From NCBI RefSeq assembly GCF_029784155.1, contig NC_073693.1, positions 23,596,002 through 23,660,001 on the forward strand: a stretch of 64,000 bases of DNA. Direction: 5' to 3'. Shown here piece after piece: positions 11,681 to 22,663 of this stretch. The notes beneath the pieces were generated by a model. It saw only the letters and a program-made list of their open reading frames with translations. It did no database searches and was not told the origin of the DNA. The stretch is from Uranotaenia lowii. Lineage: Eukaryota; Arthropoda; Insecta; Diptera; Culicidae. Numbering within the stretch: the first letter of the stretch is position 1; each line of letters opens with the position of its first letter. The translations under genes were made by a program, and so were the position numbers.

Positions 11681-14600
11681 TTTTTTTATTTTCTTGATTT
11701 TTTTTATTTTCTTGAATTTTTGATTATCTTAATTTTCTTGATTTCCTTGATTTTCTTGATTTTCTTGATTTTCTTGATTTAACTGATTTTCTTAATTTTC
11801 TTGATTTTCTTGATTTTCTTGATTTTCTTGATTTTCTTGATTTTCTTGATTTTCTTGATTTTCTTGATTTTCTTGATTTTCTTGATTTTCTTGATTTTCT
11901 AGATTTTCTTGATTTTCTTGATTTTCTTGATTTTCTTGATTTTCTTGATTTTCTTGATTTTCTTGATTTTCTTGATTTTCTTGATTTTCTTGATTTTCTT
12001 GATTTTCTTGATTTTCTTGATTTTCTTGATTTTCTTGATTTTCTTGATTTTTTGATTTTCTTGATTTCCTGATTTTCTTGATTTTCTTGATTTTCTTGAT
12101 TTTCTTGATTTTCTTGATTTTCTTGATTTTCTTGATTTTCTTGATTTTCTTGATTTTCTTGATCTTCTTGATTTTCTTGATTTTCGTGATTTTCTTAATT
12201 TTCTTGATTTTCTTGATTTTCTTGATTTTCTTGATTTTCTTGATTTTCTTGATTTTCTCATTTTCTTGATTTTCTTGATTTTCTTGATTTTCTTGATTTT
12301 CTTGATTTTCTTGATTTTCTTGATTTTCTTGATTTTCTTGATTTTCTTGATTTTCTTGATTTTCTTGATTTTCTTGATTTTCTTGATTTTCTTGATTTTC
12401 TTGATTTTCTTGATTTTCTTGATTTTCTTGATTTTCTTGATTTTCTTGCTTTTCTTGATTTTCTTGATTTTCTTGGTTTTCTTGATTTTCTCGATTTTCT
12501 TTATTTTCTTAATGTTTTTGATTTTCTTGATTTTCTTGATTTTCTTGATTTTCTTGATTTTCTTGATTTTCTTGATTTTCTTGATTTTCTTGATTTTCTT
12601 GATTTTCTTGATTTTCTTGATTTTCTTGATTTTCTTGGTTTTCTTGATTTTCTTGATTTTCTTGATTTTCTTGATTTTCTTGATTTTCTTGATTTTTTTT
12701 TGATTTTCTTGATATTCATTCTTCATTTTTATAATTTTTCTTATTTTCTTGATTTTCTCGATTTTCTTGATTTTCAAAATTTTATTGATTTTATGGAATT
12801 TTTCGATATTCTTGATTTTCTTGATTAACTGGATTTGATTGATCTTCGTGATTTTCCTAATTTTCTTGATTTTCTGGATTTTCTTGATTTTCTTGTTTAT
12901 TTTTATTTTCTTGATTTTCTTGATTTTCTTGATTTTCTTGATTTTCATGATTTTCTTGATTTTCTTGATTTTCTTGATTTTCTTGATTTTCTTGATTTTC
13001 TTGATTTTCTTGATTTTCTTGATTATCTTGATTTTCTTGATTTTCTTGATTTTCTTGATTTTCTTGATTTTCTTGATTTTCTTGATTTTCTTGATTTTCT
13101 TGATTTTCTTGATTTTCTTGATTTTCTTGATTTTCTTGATTTTCTTGATTTTCTTGATTTTCTTGATTTTCTTGATTTTCTTGATTTTGATGTTCTGGTG
13201 TTTCTTGATTCTCAAGATTTTCTTGAATTTCTTGATTTTCTTGATTTTCTTGATTTGCTTGATATTCTTGATTTTCTGGGTTATCTTGATTTTTTGTTTT
13301 TCTCGATACTCTTAATTTTCTTGATTAATTAGATTTTCTGCAATTCCTGTACTTTCTTGATTTTCATGATTTCTTTGATTTTCTTGATTTTCTTGATTTT
13401 CTTGATTTTCTTGATTTTCTTGATTTTCTTGATTTTCTTGATTTTCTTGATTTTCTTGATTTTCTTGATTTTCTTGATTTTCTTGATTTTCTTGATTTTT
13501 TTGATTTTCTTGATTTTCTTGATTTTCTTGATTTTCTTGATTTTCTTGATTTTCTTGATTTTCTTGATTTTACTTATTTTACTTATTTTCTTGAAATTTT
13601 GATTTTTCTTGATTTTCTTGATTTTCCTGATTTTCTTGATTTTCATGATTTTCTTGATTTTCTTGATTTTCTTGATTTTCTTGATTTTCTTGACTTTCTT
13701 GATTTTCTTGATTTTTTTGATTTTCTTGATTTTCTTGATTTTCTTGATTTTCTTGATTTTCTTGATTTTCTTGATTTTCTTGATTTTCTTGATTTTCTTG
13801 ATTTTCTTGATTTTCTTGATTTTCTTGATTTTCTTGATTTTCTTGATTTTCTTGATTTTCTTGATTTTCTTGATTTTCTTGATTTTCTTGATTTTCTTGA
13901 TTTTCATGATTTTCTTGATTTTCTTGATTTTCTTGATTTTCATGATTTTCTTGATTTTGTTGATTTTATTGATTTTCTTGATTTTCTTGATTTTCTTGAT
14001 TTTCTTGATTTTCTTGATTTTCTTGATTTTCTTGATTTTCTTGATTTTCTTGATTTTCTTGATTTTCTTGATTTTCTTGATTTTCTTGATTTCCTTGATT
14101 TTCTTGATTTTCTTGATTTTCTTGATTTTCTTGATTTTCTTGATTTTCTTGGTTTTCTTGATTTTCTTGATTTTCTTGATTTTCTTGATTTTCTTGATTT
14201 TCTTGATTTTCTTGATTTTCTTGATTTTCTTGATTTTCTTGATTTTCTTGATTTTCTTGTTTTTCTTGATTTTCTTGATTTTCTTGATTTTCTTGATTTT
14301 CTTGATTTGCTTGATTTTCATGATTTTCTTGATTTTCTTGATTTTCTTGATTTTCTTGATTTTCTTGATTTTCTTGATTTTCTTGATTTTCTTGATTTTC
14401 TTGATTTTCTTGATTTTCTTGATTTTCTTGATTTTCTTGATTTTCTTGATTTTCTTGATTTCCTTGATTTTCCTGATTTTCTTGATTTTCTTGATTTTCT
14501 CGATTTTCTTGATTTTCTTGATTTTCTTGATTTTCTTGATTTTCTGGATTTTCTTGATTTTCTGGATTTTCTGGATTTTCTTGATTTTCTTGATTTTCTT

Positions 14601-16385
14601 ATTTTTTTGAATTTTTTGTTTTCATGGTTTTTTTTTATTTTCTTGATTTTCTTAATTTTCTTGATTTTCTTGATTTTCTTGATTTTCTTGATTTTCTTGA
14701 TTTTCTTGATTTTCTTGATTTTCTTGATTTTCTTGATTTTCTTGATTTTCTTGATTTTCTTGATTTTCTTGATTTTTTTGATTTTCTTGATTTTCCTGAT
14801 TTTCTTGATTTTCTTGATTTTCTTGATTTTCTTGATTTTCTTGATTTTCTTGATTTTCTTGATTTTCTTGATTTTCTTGATTTTCTTGATTTTCTTGATT
14901 TTCTTGATTTTCTTGATTTTCTTGATTTTCTTGATTTTCTTGATTTTCTTGATTTTCTTGATTTTCTTGATTTTCTTGATTTTCTTGATTTTCTTGATTT
15001 TCTTGATTTTCTTGATTTTCTTGATTTTCTTGATTTTCTTGATTTTCTTGATTTTCTTGATTTTCTGAATTTTCTTGATTTTCTTGATTTTCTTGATTTT
15101 CTTGATTTTCTTGATTTTCTTAATTTTCTTGATTTTCTTGATTTTCTTGATTTTATTGATTTTCTTGATTTTCTTGATTTTCTTGATTTTCTTGATTTTC
15201 TTGATTTTCTTGATTTTCTTGATTTTCTTGATATTCTTGATTTTCTTGATTTTCTAGATTTTCTTGATTTTCTTGATTTTCTTGATTTTCTTGATTTTCT
15301 TGATTTTCTTGATTTTCTTGATTTTCTTGATTTTCTTGATTTTCCTGATTTTCTTGGTATTCTTTTTTTTCTTGATTTCGTTGATTTCCTTGATTTTGTT
15401 GATTTTCTTGATTTTCTTGATTTTCTTGATTTTCTTGATTTTCTTGATTTTCTTGATTTTCTTGATTTTCTTGATTTTCTTGATTTTCTTGATTTTCTTG
15501 ATTTTCTTGATTTGTTTGTTTTTCTTGATTTTCTTGAATTTCATAATTTTCTTGATTTTCTTGACTTTTATGATTTCCTTGATTTTCTAGATTTTTTTGA
15601 TTTTCTTGATTTTCTTGATTTTTTTTTGTCTTGATTTTCTCGATTTGATGGATTTTCTTGATTTTCTTGATTTTCATGATTTTCTTGATTTTCTTGATTT
15701 TCTTAATTCTCTGAATTTTCTTGTTTTTCTTGATTTTCCCGATTTTCTTGATTTTTCCGATTTTCCTAATTTTCTCGATTTTCTTGATTTTCTTAATTCT
15801 CTGAATTTTCTTGTTTTTCTTGATTTTCTTGATTTTCCCGATTCTCTTGTTTTTTTTCGATTTTCTTAATTTTCTCGAGTTTTCTTGATTTTTTTTTCTT
15901 GATTTTCTTGATTTTCTTGATTTTCTTGATTTTCTTGATTTTCTTGGTTTTCTTTATTTTCTAGATTTTTTTTGTTTTTTTTTATTTTTTTCATTTTCCT
16001 GATGTGAATTTTTTTTTCTTGGTTTTTCAGACTTTCTTGATTCTTTGAATTTTTATGAATTTTTATTAATTTTTTATGATTTTCTTGATTTTTTGGAGTT
16101 TTTTTTTATTTTCTTGATTTTTTTTATTTTATTTTATTTTCTGGATCAGTACGATTTCCTTGATATACCTAATTTTATTGATTTCTTTGTTTTTGGTTGT
16201 CTTAAATTTTTTGATATTTTTTTATTTTGTTGATTTTTTAAATTTTCTTGATTTTCTTGTTTTTTTATTTCCTTGATTTTCCTCATTTTGTTGATTTCCT
16301 TGAATTTCTTAGTTTTCTTGATTTTTGGATATTATTTTTCTTTTTTTTTAATTTTTTTTAATTTTTTTTGCTTTTTTTTATTGTC
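11681..16385. repeat. 9-bp tandem array C, unit TTTTCTTGA
   Basis: The longest 9-mer array, in the same orientation as array B. Near-perfect tracts lie at about 11810-12700, 12900-13190 and 13370-15540, with degenerate edges and joints. Many substitution variants (TTTCATGA, TTTCCTGA, TTTTATTGA) are scattered as single units. The two + strand frames without a stop and all three minus frames produce ORFs of up to 489 codons. None is a gene. Confidence 0.95.
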
Positions 16386-16620
16386 TTTTTTGCAATTGAT
16401 TTATTTTTAACTGCTGGTACCTTACAGTTTTAATAAACCAAAATCTTTTTTTAACATGAGTTTCTTATGTCTACTTCACAACATTTTTGAGAAAAAAAAT
16501 AGAATAAAGAATTATAGATAAGTGTCGATAGCTTTTAGATAAAGATATACTTCGCACATATAGTCAAGGTCTATCGCAGCTAACACATCTCTCATTGGAA
16601 CATCAGGTTGTTTTCGTTCC
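16386..16620 (-). mobile_element. 5'-truncated copy of the I-type LINE (3' end only)
   Basis: About 235 bp that align by eye to 29862-30115, the 3' UTR plus the last codons of ORF2 in the full-length LINE. Shared landmarks are the GAATTATAGA and ATAGCTTTTAGA blocks and the ACATCTCTCA...GGAACAT stretch. A T run on its left side (A tail on the minus strand) merges with the degenerate edge of array C. It is clearly diverged and 5'-truncated, as expected of an old target-primed insertion. It encodes nothing. Confidence 0.75.
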
Positions 16621-17299
16621 TTGATTTTTTAAATTTTCTTGAATTTTTTGGTTGTATATCCTTCCGATTTTCTTGTTGTCTTCAATCGGATATTTCCTCT
16701 ACATTATTTTATGCTTTTCAATATTTAGGATACACTGTAGTTTCTTTTTTTATTTTTTTCTTATTGTTACCTTGGTTCAATTAAATAGAAAAATAATTTC
16801 ATGTTTATTTTATTGAATTAACATCTCATTTACTGGAACATTAAATAAAAGTTACAGGACCCTATCGATTTTTGAAATACACTTGAACACATTCAGTTGC
16901 CAAAATCGAACCGCGCCTAAATCTAGCGGGTTGGATCTTGTTTTTTTTTTGTTTTCCATCTGATCGTTACCTTTGGGTATTGTATTCTTGTTTTAAATTT
17001 ATTATAAATTTCTACTCAATAAGCCCCAAAAAATTGTCTAGTGATGGCCGAGGTAAAGCATTTCGATTCTTGGAATTTCAGAAGAATATTAGAATATTTA
17101 CTTTTTCCGTTATAAGTTAATTTTCACAGTGTTCTAAATTTTATGTTATAAGCTACTTTTTTTTTGAATTGCTGATTTTAAGACATATAATACAAATAAA
17201 ATTATAGAATCCCAAAAAAAATTATTCGAAATCTAAATTTTAATTTTTGCATAAACTTATTCTCTAAGACTAACATGTTTTTTAAATTTTCTTTTACAG
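16621..17299. other. AT-rich unique DNA
   Basis: No recognised gene or repeat. The pyrimidine-rich stretch at its right end belongs to the splice acceptor of the candidate exon that follows. Confidence 0.5.
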
Positions 17300-17369
17300 G
17301 TATGCACTACAAGGATCCCATCTAATAAAATTCGTTTACAAATTTGTACCTGTATTATTAAGTACAAGG
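17300..17369 (+). other. candidate 70-nt exon
   Basis: A pyrimidine tract ending TTTTACAG (17292-17299) is followed by 70 nt and a consensus donor, AAGG/GTAAGT, with GT at 17370-17371. Two of the three forward frames are open across it and the third has a TAA. Strong sites at both ends of a short segment are uncommon in random AT-rich DNA. It may be an internal or cassette exon of a + strand gene whose other exons lie outside the window. No protein family could be assigned. The exon call is inference and needs RNA evidence. Confidence 0.35.
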
Positions 17370-17439
17370 GTAAGTTTTTAAAGAATTATACACTCATCCA
17401 AACCTCCTATATATGTAGAAGCATTTTTCAAGGAAGCGA

Positions 17440-17960
17440 ATGGCGTTTGTTGTTTTGTTGCGCTAGATGACTACGCATCGCCAATAAGCCGTCGTTCGTT
17501 GTTGTTATCATCAACAAACGACGACGACGATGGACGACTAAGCTTCGTCCTAAAGTGAATTTCACAACTTTAGCTCACTGTGTGCTGCCACCAGCAAACG
17601 ATTCGAATGTGTATCCTTGAGAAAATTACTGCGTGTTTACCCGCGGCAGGCAGACAGCAGCCGGATAACCAGAACCTTCCTCAGTCAGTGAGTGTGTGAG
17701 TTTCCAAGTATGGTTCGCGTTTAGAAGTTTACTATTGCACGATTCTGTTGCCGGTCGACGCCGTTTCTATTTACTTCCTGAAACTGGCACCTCGAACTAT
17801 TCCATAACACACCGCCAAATGGTCCTGCCTGGCTCTTCTAAGCTTCTATCTACTAGAGGCGTTTACTGTCTACTAGGCATATCTGCATGCACTCAAACAT
17901 TCGTATAGGATGATTTGCTGCACATATGCAACGGTGCATCGTCGAGTAGTATAATTAATT
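17440..17960. other. GC-richer island, putative regulatory DNA
   Basis: Non-repetitive island rich in CGACGACG-type motifs (17510-17535), with a CCTCAGTCAGTGAGTGTGTGAG-like stretch near 17680-17700 containing initiator-like TCAGT and a possible GTGAGT donor. It resembles a promoter or 5' UTR exon. The 70-codon ORF at 17696-17908 has no recognisable domain. Confidence 0.25.
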
Positions 17961-18508
17961 CATGGTAACTGTACCGTTTTTCAACAATGCCAGTCTTTAA
18001 ACAGAATTAATTTCGAGTCTGTAAAAAAACAACTTAAAAAAAAAAGTTTCCAACAAAAGTCCATGAGAAGCTATTGGTGTCACTACCCTAGTTTAGTTGT
18101 TTTGACGATTCGTCGAGGGATAAACAAAAAAAAAAGATCAATGCGTTGTTTACCTACTCAAGTCAGGGTGAATACTGACATCACACGTTTTATGAGGATA
18201 GCTAGAATTTTTATTATAATCGGAGAAATTACTGCTGGCTGTCTGTATACAAAGTTTGCAAAAACTACTGAAGGACTCACTGTTGCAAGGTATAAATTAA
18301 ATTGTACATTTTAGTCTAATATGAAAGAGTTTAAATTTTACCATCCAATAGTTCAGACAAATTTTTATTGTACATTCATTAAATGGGAATAAGAAACAAA
18401 GATTGAATTATGAAGAGCATTTAAAACAGCATTTTTCATCGCCACCTATTGTTAATTTTCAATTAGGTATTTATACATAATATTTTCTTTCATTGATACT
18501 ATTCGAAC
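17961..18508. other. AT-rich unique DNA, nothing recognised
   Basis: No coding, RNA or repeat signal beyond short A runs. Confidence 0.55.
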
Positions 18509-18510
18509 TA

Positions 18511-19004
18511 CAGACCCCGTTTGATTTTGGCAACATGGCAACATTTTGTGTTGCCTAAATCGAATTTTGCCAAAATCAAACGGGTTTTTTCGGAAATTTT
18601 TCCTCTTTTTTACAATTTTTTTTTTATTTTAATAAACGTTATTTTTAGTCAACTTCTGACAATTTTTAAGTAATTTTTATTATTTTATGGTTTTTTTTAT
18701 TATCTTTGTTTTTTTTTGTCATTTTGGCTGTTTTTGCCATTTTTCATCATTTTTTAATCGTTATTTGTCATTTTAAGTTGTTTGTTTGTATTTGTTTTTT
18801 TTTTTATTTTTTTTATTTTTCATCCTTTTATTTTTGAGCACTTTATGAATTTATAAAAAAATCTCATTTTTTTAAACTTAAAAACGTATTTATGGTGTTT
18901 GACTAAAATACATTGGTCCTGTTTTAGAGGTAACTAAAAGGTAATGTCGCTTCTAAAAACCGTTGTTGCCAAAATCGAATGTTGCCAAAAACCAACGGGG
19001 TCTA
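18511..19004. mobile_element. MITE with TA target duplication (TIR AGACCCCGTT)
   Basis: Terminal inverted repeats: the left end at 18511 begins CAGACCCCGTTTGATTTTGG, and the right end read inward from 19004 begins TAGACCCCGTTGG. Both continue into TTTTGGCAACA. The flanks are TA (18509-18510 and 19005-19006). The 494-bp interior is T-rich with no coding capacity. A TA duplication with such TIRs suggests a non-autonomous Tc1/mariner-superfamily element. The exact family is not assigned. Confidence 0.75.
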
Positions 19005-19172
19005 TATTTCGGCTTCCTTGCTGGAGTATAATCAATCCGTAAGAGAGCGTCCTTTTTATTTACATTTTCCACAGTATGGATGCCTCAACATTGAAAGGTC
19101 CAACTTTTAACTTTTTGAAAGGCCCAAGATCTGGCCCAAAAAGGCTTAGAGAATGGCAAGCTACACTGCCCC

Positions 19173-20124
19173 TATTCGCATATGAGTCCCATGTGCATTT
19201 TCATCGTTTTTGAGTTATCGATAGAAAACGCTTCTTTGTGCTCCAATTTACCTATAAAACTAGTTTTTGATCAAAGTTTGTTCCCAAAATTTCGAAAAAA
19301 ATATGACACCCGATGTGTCCCATGTGAAAAATATTCGCATATGAGTCCCATGACCAAAATTCAGCGCCAGAACTTACAATTGAAGGAAAGGATAGATAGA
19401 AAATGAAGTAAATCAATAATTTAATGCTTAGAACATTAATTTACATTAAAATTGAACGTATAGTAGCAAAATGATTCCGAAGAAATCTGGTTCTTAGTTA
19501 CAAAAAACATTAATAAGTAAATGGTAACTAAAATTATTTTTTCGACAAAAATCAATCGATGAACAACGCTCAATAGATCAGTCTTCGGTCAGGATGGTTC
19601 CTTCGTGGGCAATTTCGACGATCCAATGTGTGATCGGGTGGGTGGTACTTGAAGAATTGTTTCGGTTACTAACTACCAAACTTTTTTCATTACTTTTTTC
19701 TATATGCACAACAATATCAATACCACTGCTTTCGTTTATTACCTAGGAAGATGTTCCCGGAAGAAATCTCCTTCTTTGTCTTGAATCCAGCAGACCTTTG
19801 GTCGGTGTTATTTACGTATCCGTAACACACATTGAATTAAACAATGATGATGTCTGATAAATTCGCAGCAATTTCAAACGAATGAATACAAAGTTTTGGA
19901 AAAACACTGGAAAACACATCCCACTTGGTTAAAAAACCTTGATTGAAATCAGGTTGGAATCAAGATCTTTCGATAGCTTTCTTCTGTCATCTAAAAGAAT
20001 AGTAAGCAAATGAAAAAAATATGTTAGAAAAGTACTTGCCACTTGCCGACAGCTTTAGCACCATAGATTCATTTGCAAATAATCTCTGTTCGAGGGTTAA
20101 GAATATTCGCATACGAGTCACATG
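19173..20124. repeat. three dispersed direct copies of TATTCGCATATGAGTCCCATG-like motif
   Basis: A 21-bp motif beginning TATTCGCATATGAGTC occurs at 19173-19193 and 19332-19352, and imperfectly at 20104-20124, all in the same orientation. The first copy continues into sequence related to the TIR of the element at 21004-21444 (GTGCATTTTCATC against TTGCGTTTTCATC). This suggests relics of one element family. Between copies there is no coding sequence. Confidence 0.5.
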
Positions 20125-20515
20125 AGTGTTTCATTAAAATTTGAATTCTCCATAGCATAGGTTATTTAACCTACGACGAATCTAGACCTCAATGTTGAAG
20201 GGCTTGACTTAACCAAAATTTAAATGAAAAATTTAATTTAAAATGAATTGACTTACTTGAAAAATTAATATCTATGCCGTTAAATAAGGGATTATCTAAT
20301 GGTCATTTAACATTTATTAATTTTTTAAACACTTACCAAATATTCTCGGATTAAAAAGATTTTTTTTTCATGTTTTATAAAACTATGGTAAAAGAAAAAA
20401 ATTCAGCTGGAATACCATTGCCTCTTTATAACAATACTTTTGACAGCTTTTCAAATTGAATAATAATTGTATTTAAGTTTAAGTAATAATTATGAAGGAA
20501 TTCATTCAAAATTGG

Positions 20516-20569
20516 GGTGCTTAATCGCTAAGCGCACGGCACCCTCCCAAATAAACGCAATTCAATCAA
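20516..20569 (+). mobile_element. 54-bp retroposed insertion with 14-bp target duplication
   Basis: The 14-bp direct repeat TCATTCAAAATTGG flanks 54 bp (20502-20515 and 20570-20583). The insert contains AATAAA (near 20550) followed by a short TCAATCAA tail. A target duplication, polyadenylation-like signal and simple 3' tail indicate a severely 5'-truncated LINE or SINE. The parent family cannot be told from so short a piece. Confidence 0.6.
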
Positions 20570-20797
20570 TCATTCAAAATTGGAATTTGATCTGATTCTT
20601 CTTTTTTGGCTACTTCCATCTTAAAAGGATTAAAAAAGACAAGCGACAGTAACAAAACAAATACTTTTGCGTTTGTGCTTGAGTTTTAATGTATGAAACT
20701 TATTGGTTTCTTTAGTTATTTTTATTTTTTTTAAACATGGGATTTTCATTATATTTAAAAAAAAAAAAGGGGTAACTTGCAACAAACTTTGATTTTA

Positions 20798-21609
20798 GCT
20801 TAGCTTGGTTGACTACTCATATCCACCTTAAATCATTGAACTTGAAGTGCTTAGATATGAGAATTCATTTAAAACTTCAGATAACATATTTGATAAGGCT
20901 TGCTCAACTCATGCACTACAAATTCCATGATCGCTGGCGTGGCTAAGCAGAACGAGTTCTACCTTGCCAATGGTTGCTACTTCGTGATTGATCGAGGCCA
21001 TCACTGCCGCTCATAGCAAGTCCGTCCCATTTGCGTTTTCATCATTTTTCAGTTTATCGCTGGAAACACTTTAATTTTATATGTTGTTTCAAGAGAAAAC
21101 TTTGTTGTCAGTACTTTGTTCTGAAGAACATTTAAAAAAACCTCAAGTAAATTTGTCCCATTGGACGAATGATCGCAAGTCGGTCCCATATGGCATAAAT
21201 CATCGCAAGTCGGTCCCACAGCCATAAGGGCCCAGCAAATGATTTTCAACAGAATCAAAACAAAAAAATAATCCTTATAAAGCGGGAATCTTTCATAAGC
21301 CGTAGCAGAGTCAGATTCTGTTGATTACTTTGATTAAAAACGCATACAAATGCCGAATTATCGAAAGACTTTTTACGAATTTTCAATGCCGTTTTTCTCA
21401 TTTCAACAAAAACGCAAATGGGACGGACTTGCTATGAGCGGCAGATCAGTTTTGTAAAAGGGCCAAAATAATGGTGCTTGGGATTAGCAGTTCATTCACA
21501 ATGTACAAAACTCATGCTCTCACTTTGAAAATGATCAATAACGGTGCCGGCCACGTCCTAGTAGTCAATGAGGAATGAAGGAAGGATTGTTAGTAGGATA
21601 CTTTCTAGG
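20798..21609. mobile_element. 812-bp composite insertion between 23-bp direct repeats
   Basis: An exact 23-bp direct repeat starting ACTTGCAACAAACTTTG lies at 20775-20797 and 21610-21632. The enclosed DNA holds a second, clearly bounded MITE (21004-21444). The flanking parts (20798-21003, 21449-21609) are non-repetitive, and one stretch at 20900-21003 is open in a + strand frame. The repeat could be a long target duplication or a local duplication. The identity is unknown. Confidence 0.4.
21004..21444. mobile_element. MITE with perfect 36-bp TIRs
   Basis: The 36-bp ends 21004-21039 and 21409-21444 are perfect inverted complements, beginning CTGCCGCTCATAGCAAGTCC at the left. ATCA flanks both sides (21000-21003 and 21445-21448), consistent with a short target duplication. 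The 441-bp interior has no transposase. It contains a pair of ATCGCAAGTCGGTCCCA motifs (about 21170-21230) related to the TIR. The perfect TIRs imply a young insertion. Superfamily is uncertain. Confidence 0.75.
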
Positions 21610-21929
21610 ACTTGCAACAAACTTTGATTTTAATGAAAAATCATATGAAAACGTATGTAAATGTATAGTTTTTGATAAATTTTTGAAGCTATAAAAGTCA
21701 AAAAACAATAAAAATTTATTTACATATGTCACTGAACTCATTTTACCTTGATTAGCAACTCCTAAATCCAGTTTTCTATGATATTTTATATAAATTCATC
21801 ATATTTTTTCACTGTTAATTCTAGACTTTTTTCGATTGAATATATTTGATTTTCTAACATCCTAGATGTCCTAAATTCTCGAGGTATTAAATCTTAATGT
21901 ATAGAGACTTACTCCGACATTTTAAATTA

Positions 21930-22661
21930 CAGTGAATCCCCGATTTTGTCACACACCGATTATGCCTGCGCCCAATTTTGTTTACCCCCGATTTTGTCAT
22001 TATATTAATGTAAAAATACTCAGATTTAAAACTTCTCCTTATGGGATGATTATTAATTGATATCGCGTCGATTGACAACATTGATTGTTATACAACATCA
22101 TAACATCAATGGCGATAGTGAAGATGACTTACACGCTTTTAAGTGGTTGTGTTATTCCAATTTTCGTAAAAATTGTATTTTTCTTTCGAGCGCAAAAGCA
22201 TGTAAGTAAAATTCTTGAAATCTGAATCAAATCATCCAAAAAATGTTTGTAAAATGAAAAATCGGACGGCATTAAAAACTTAAAATCGACCATTTTTGCT
22301 TTTATAGTCCTTTAGCTCTGAGGGCCTCAATTTAGCTTTCTTCAAAGAAATTCCCCTAATACGCCGCAAGAAGATGACGTCATCTATTTTTCTTGATATA
22401 CTGGTCAAAAAAGTGTTTTAAGAAACATAGTTACAAAATTTTATGATTTTTCTTTGAAAAAAAAAATTACTTATTATTTAACAATTAAAAGCACAGAAAA
22501 ACCACCCTACATTGTTTTAAATGACACAGTAATTATGTGTTCTGTTTAATTTCAACTAAATTATTTAAAAATTGGCCTTTTAAAAACTACCCGACTTTGT
22601 CATTGTCCCTAATTTGTCACCCTAAAGTGCATCAAGGGGGTGACAAAATCAGGATTCATTG
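21930..22661. mobile_element. MITE with TA target duplication (TIR CAGTGAATCCCCGATTTTG)
   Basis: The left end is CAGTGAATCCCCGATTTTGT, and the right end, read inward from 22661, is CAATGAATCCTGATTTTGTC. TA flanks are at 21928-21929 and 22662-22663. Subterminal copies of the GATTTTGTCA motif are repeated inside both ends. The 732-bp interior lacks a transposase. The CAGT-type ends and TA duplication fit a pogo-like or other Tc1/mariner-superfamily non-autonomous element. The family is inferred only. Confidence 0.7.
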
Positions 22662-22663
22662 TA

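Noticed and set aside
12000..15000. CRISPR array
   Set aside because: The repeats are contiguous 9-mers with no unique spacers, in a eukaryotic context.
13599..15068. 489-codon FLD/FLI ORF
   Set aside because: Translation of the TTTTCTTGA array; the same DNA is open in five frames and shows no non-repeat domain.
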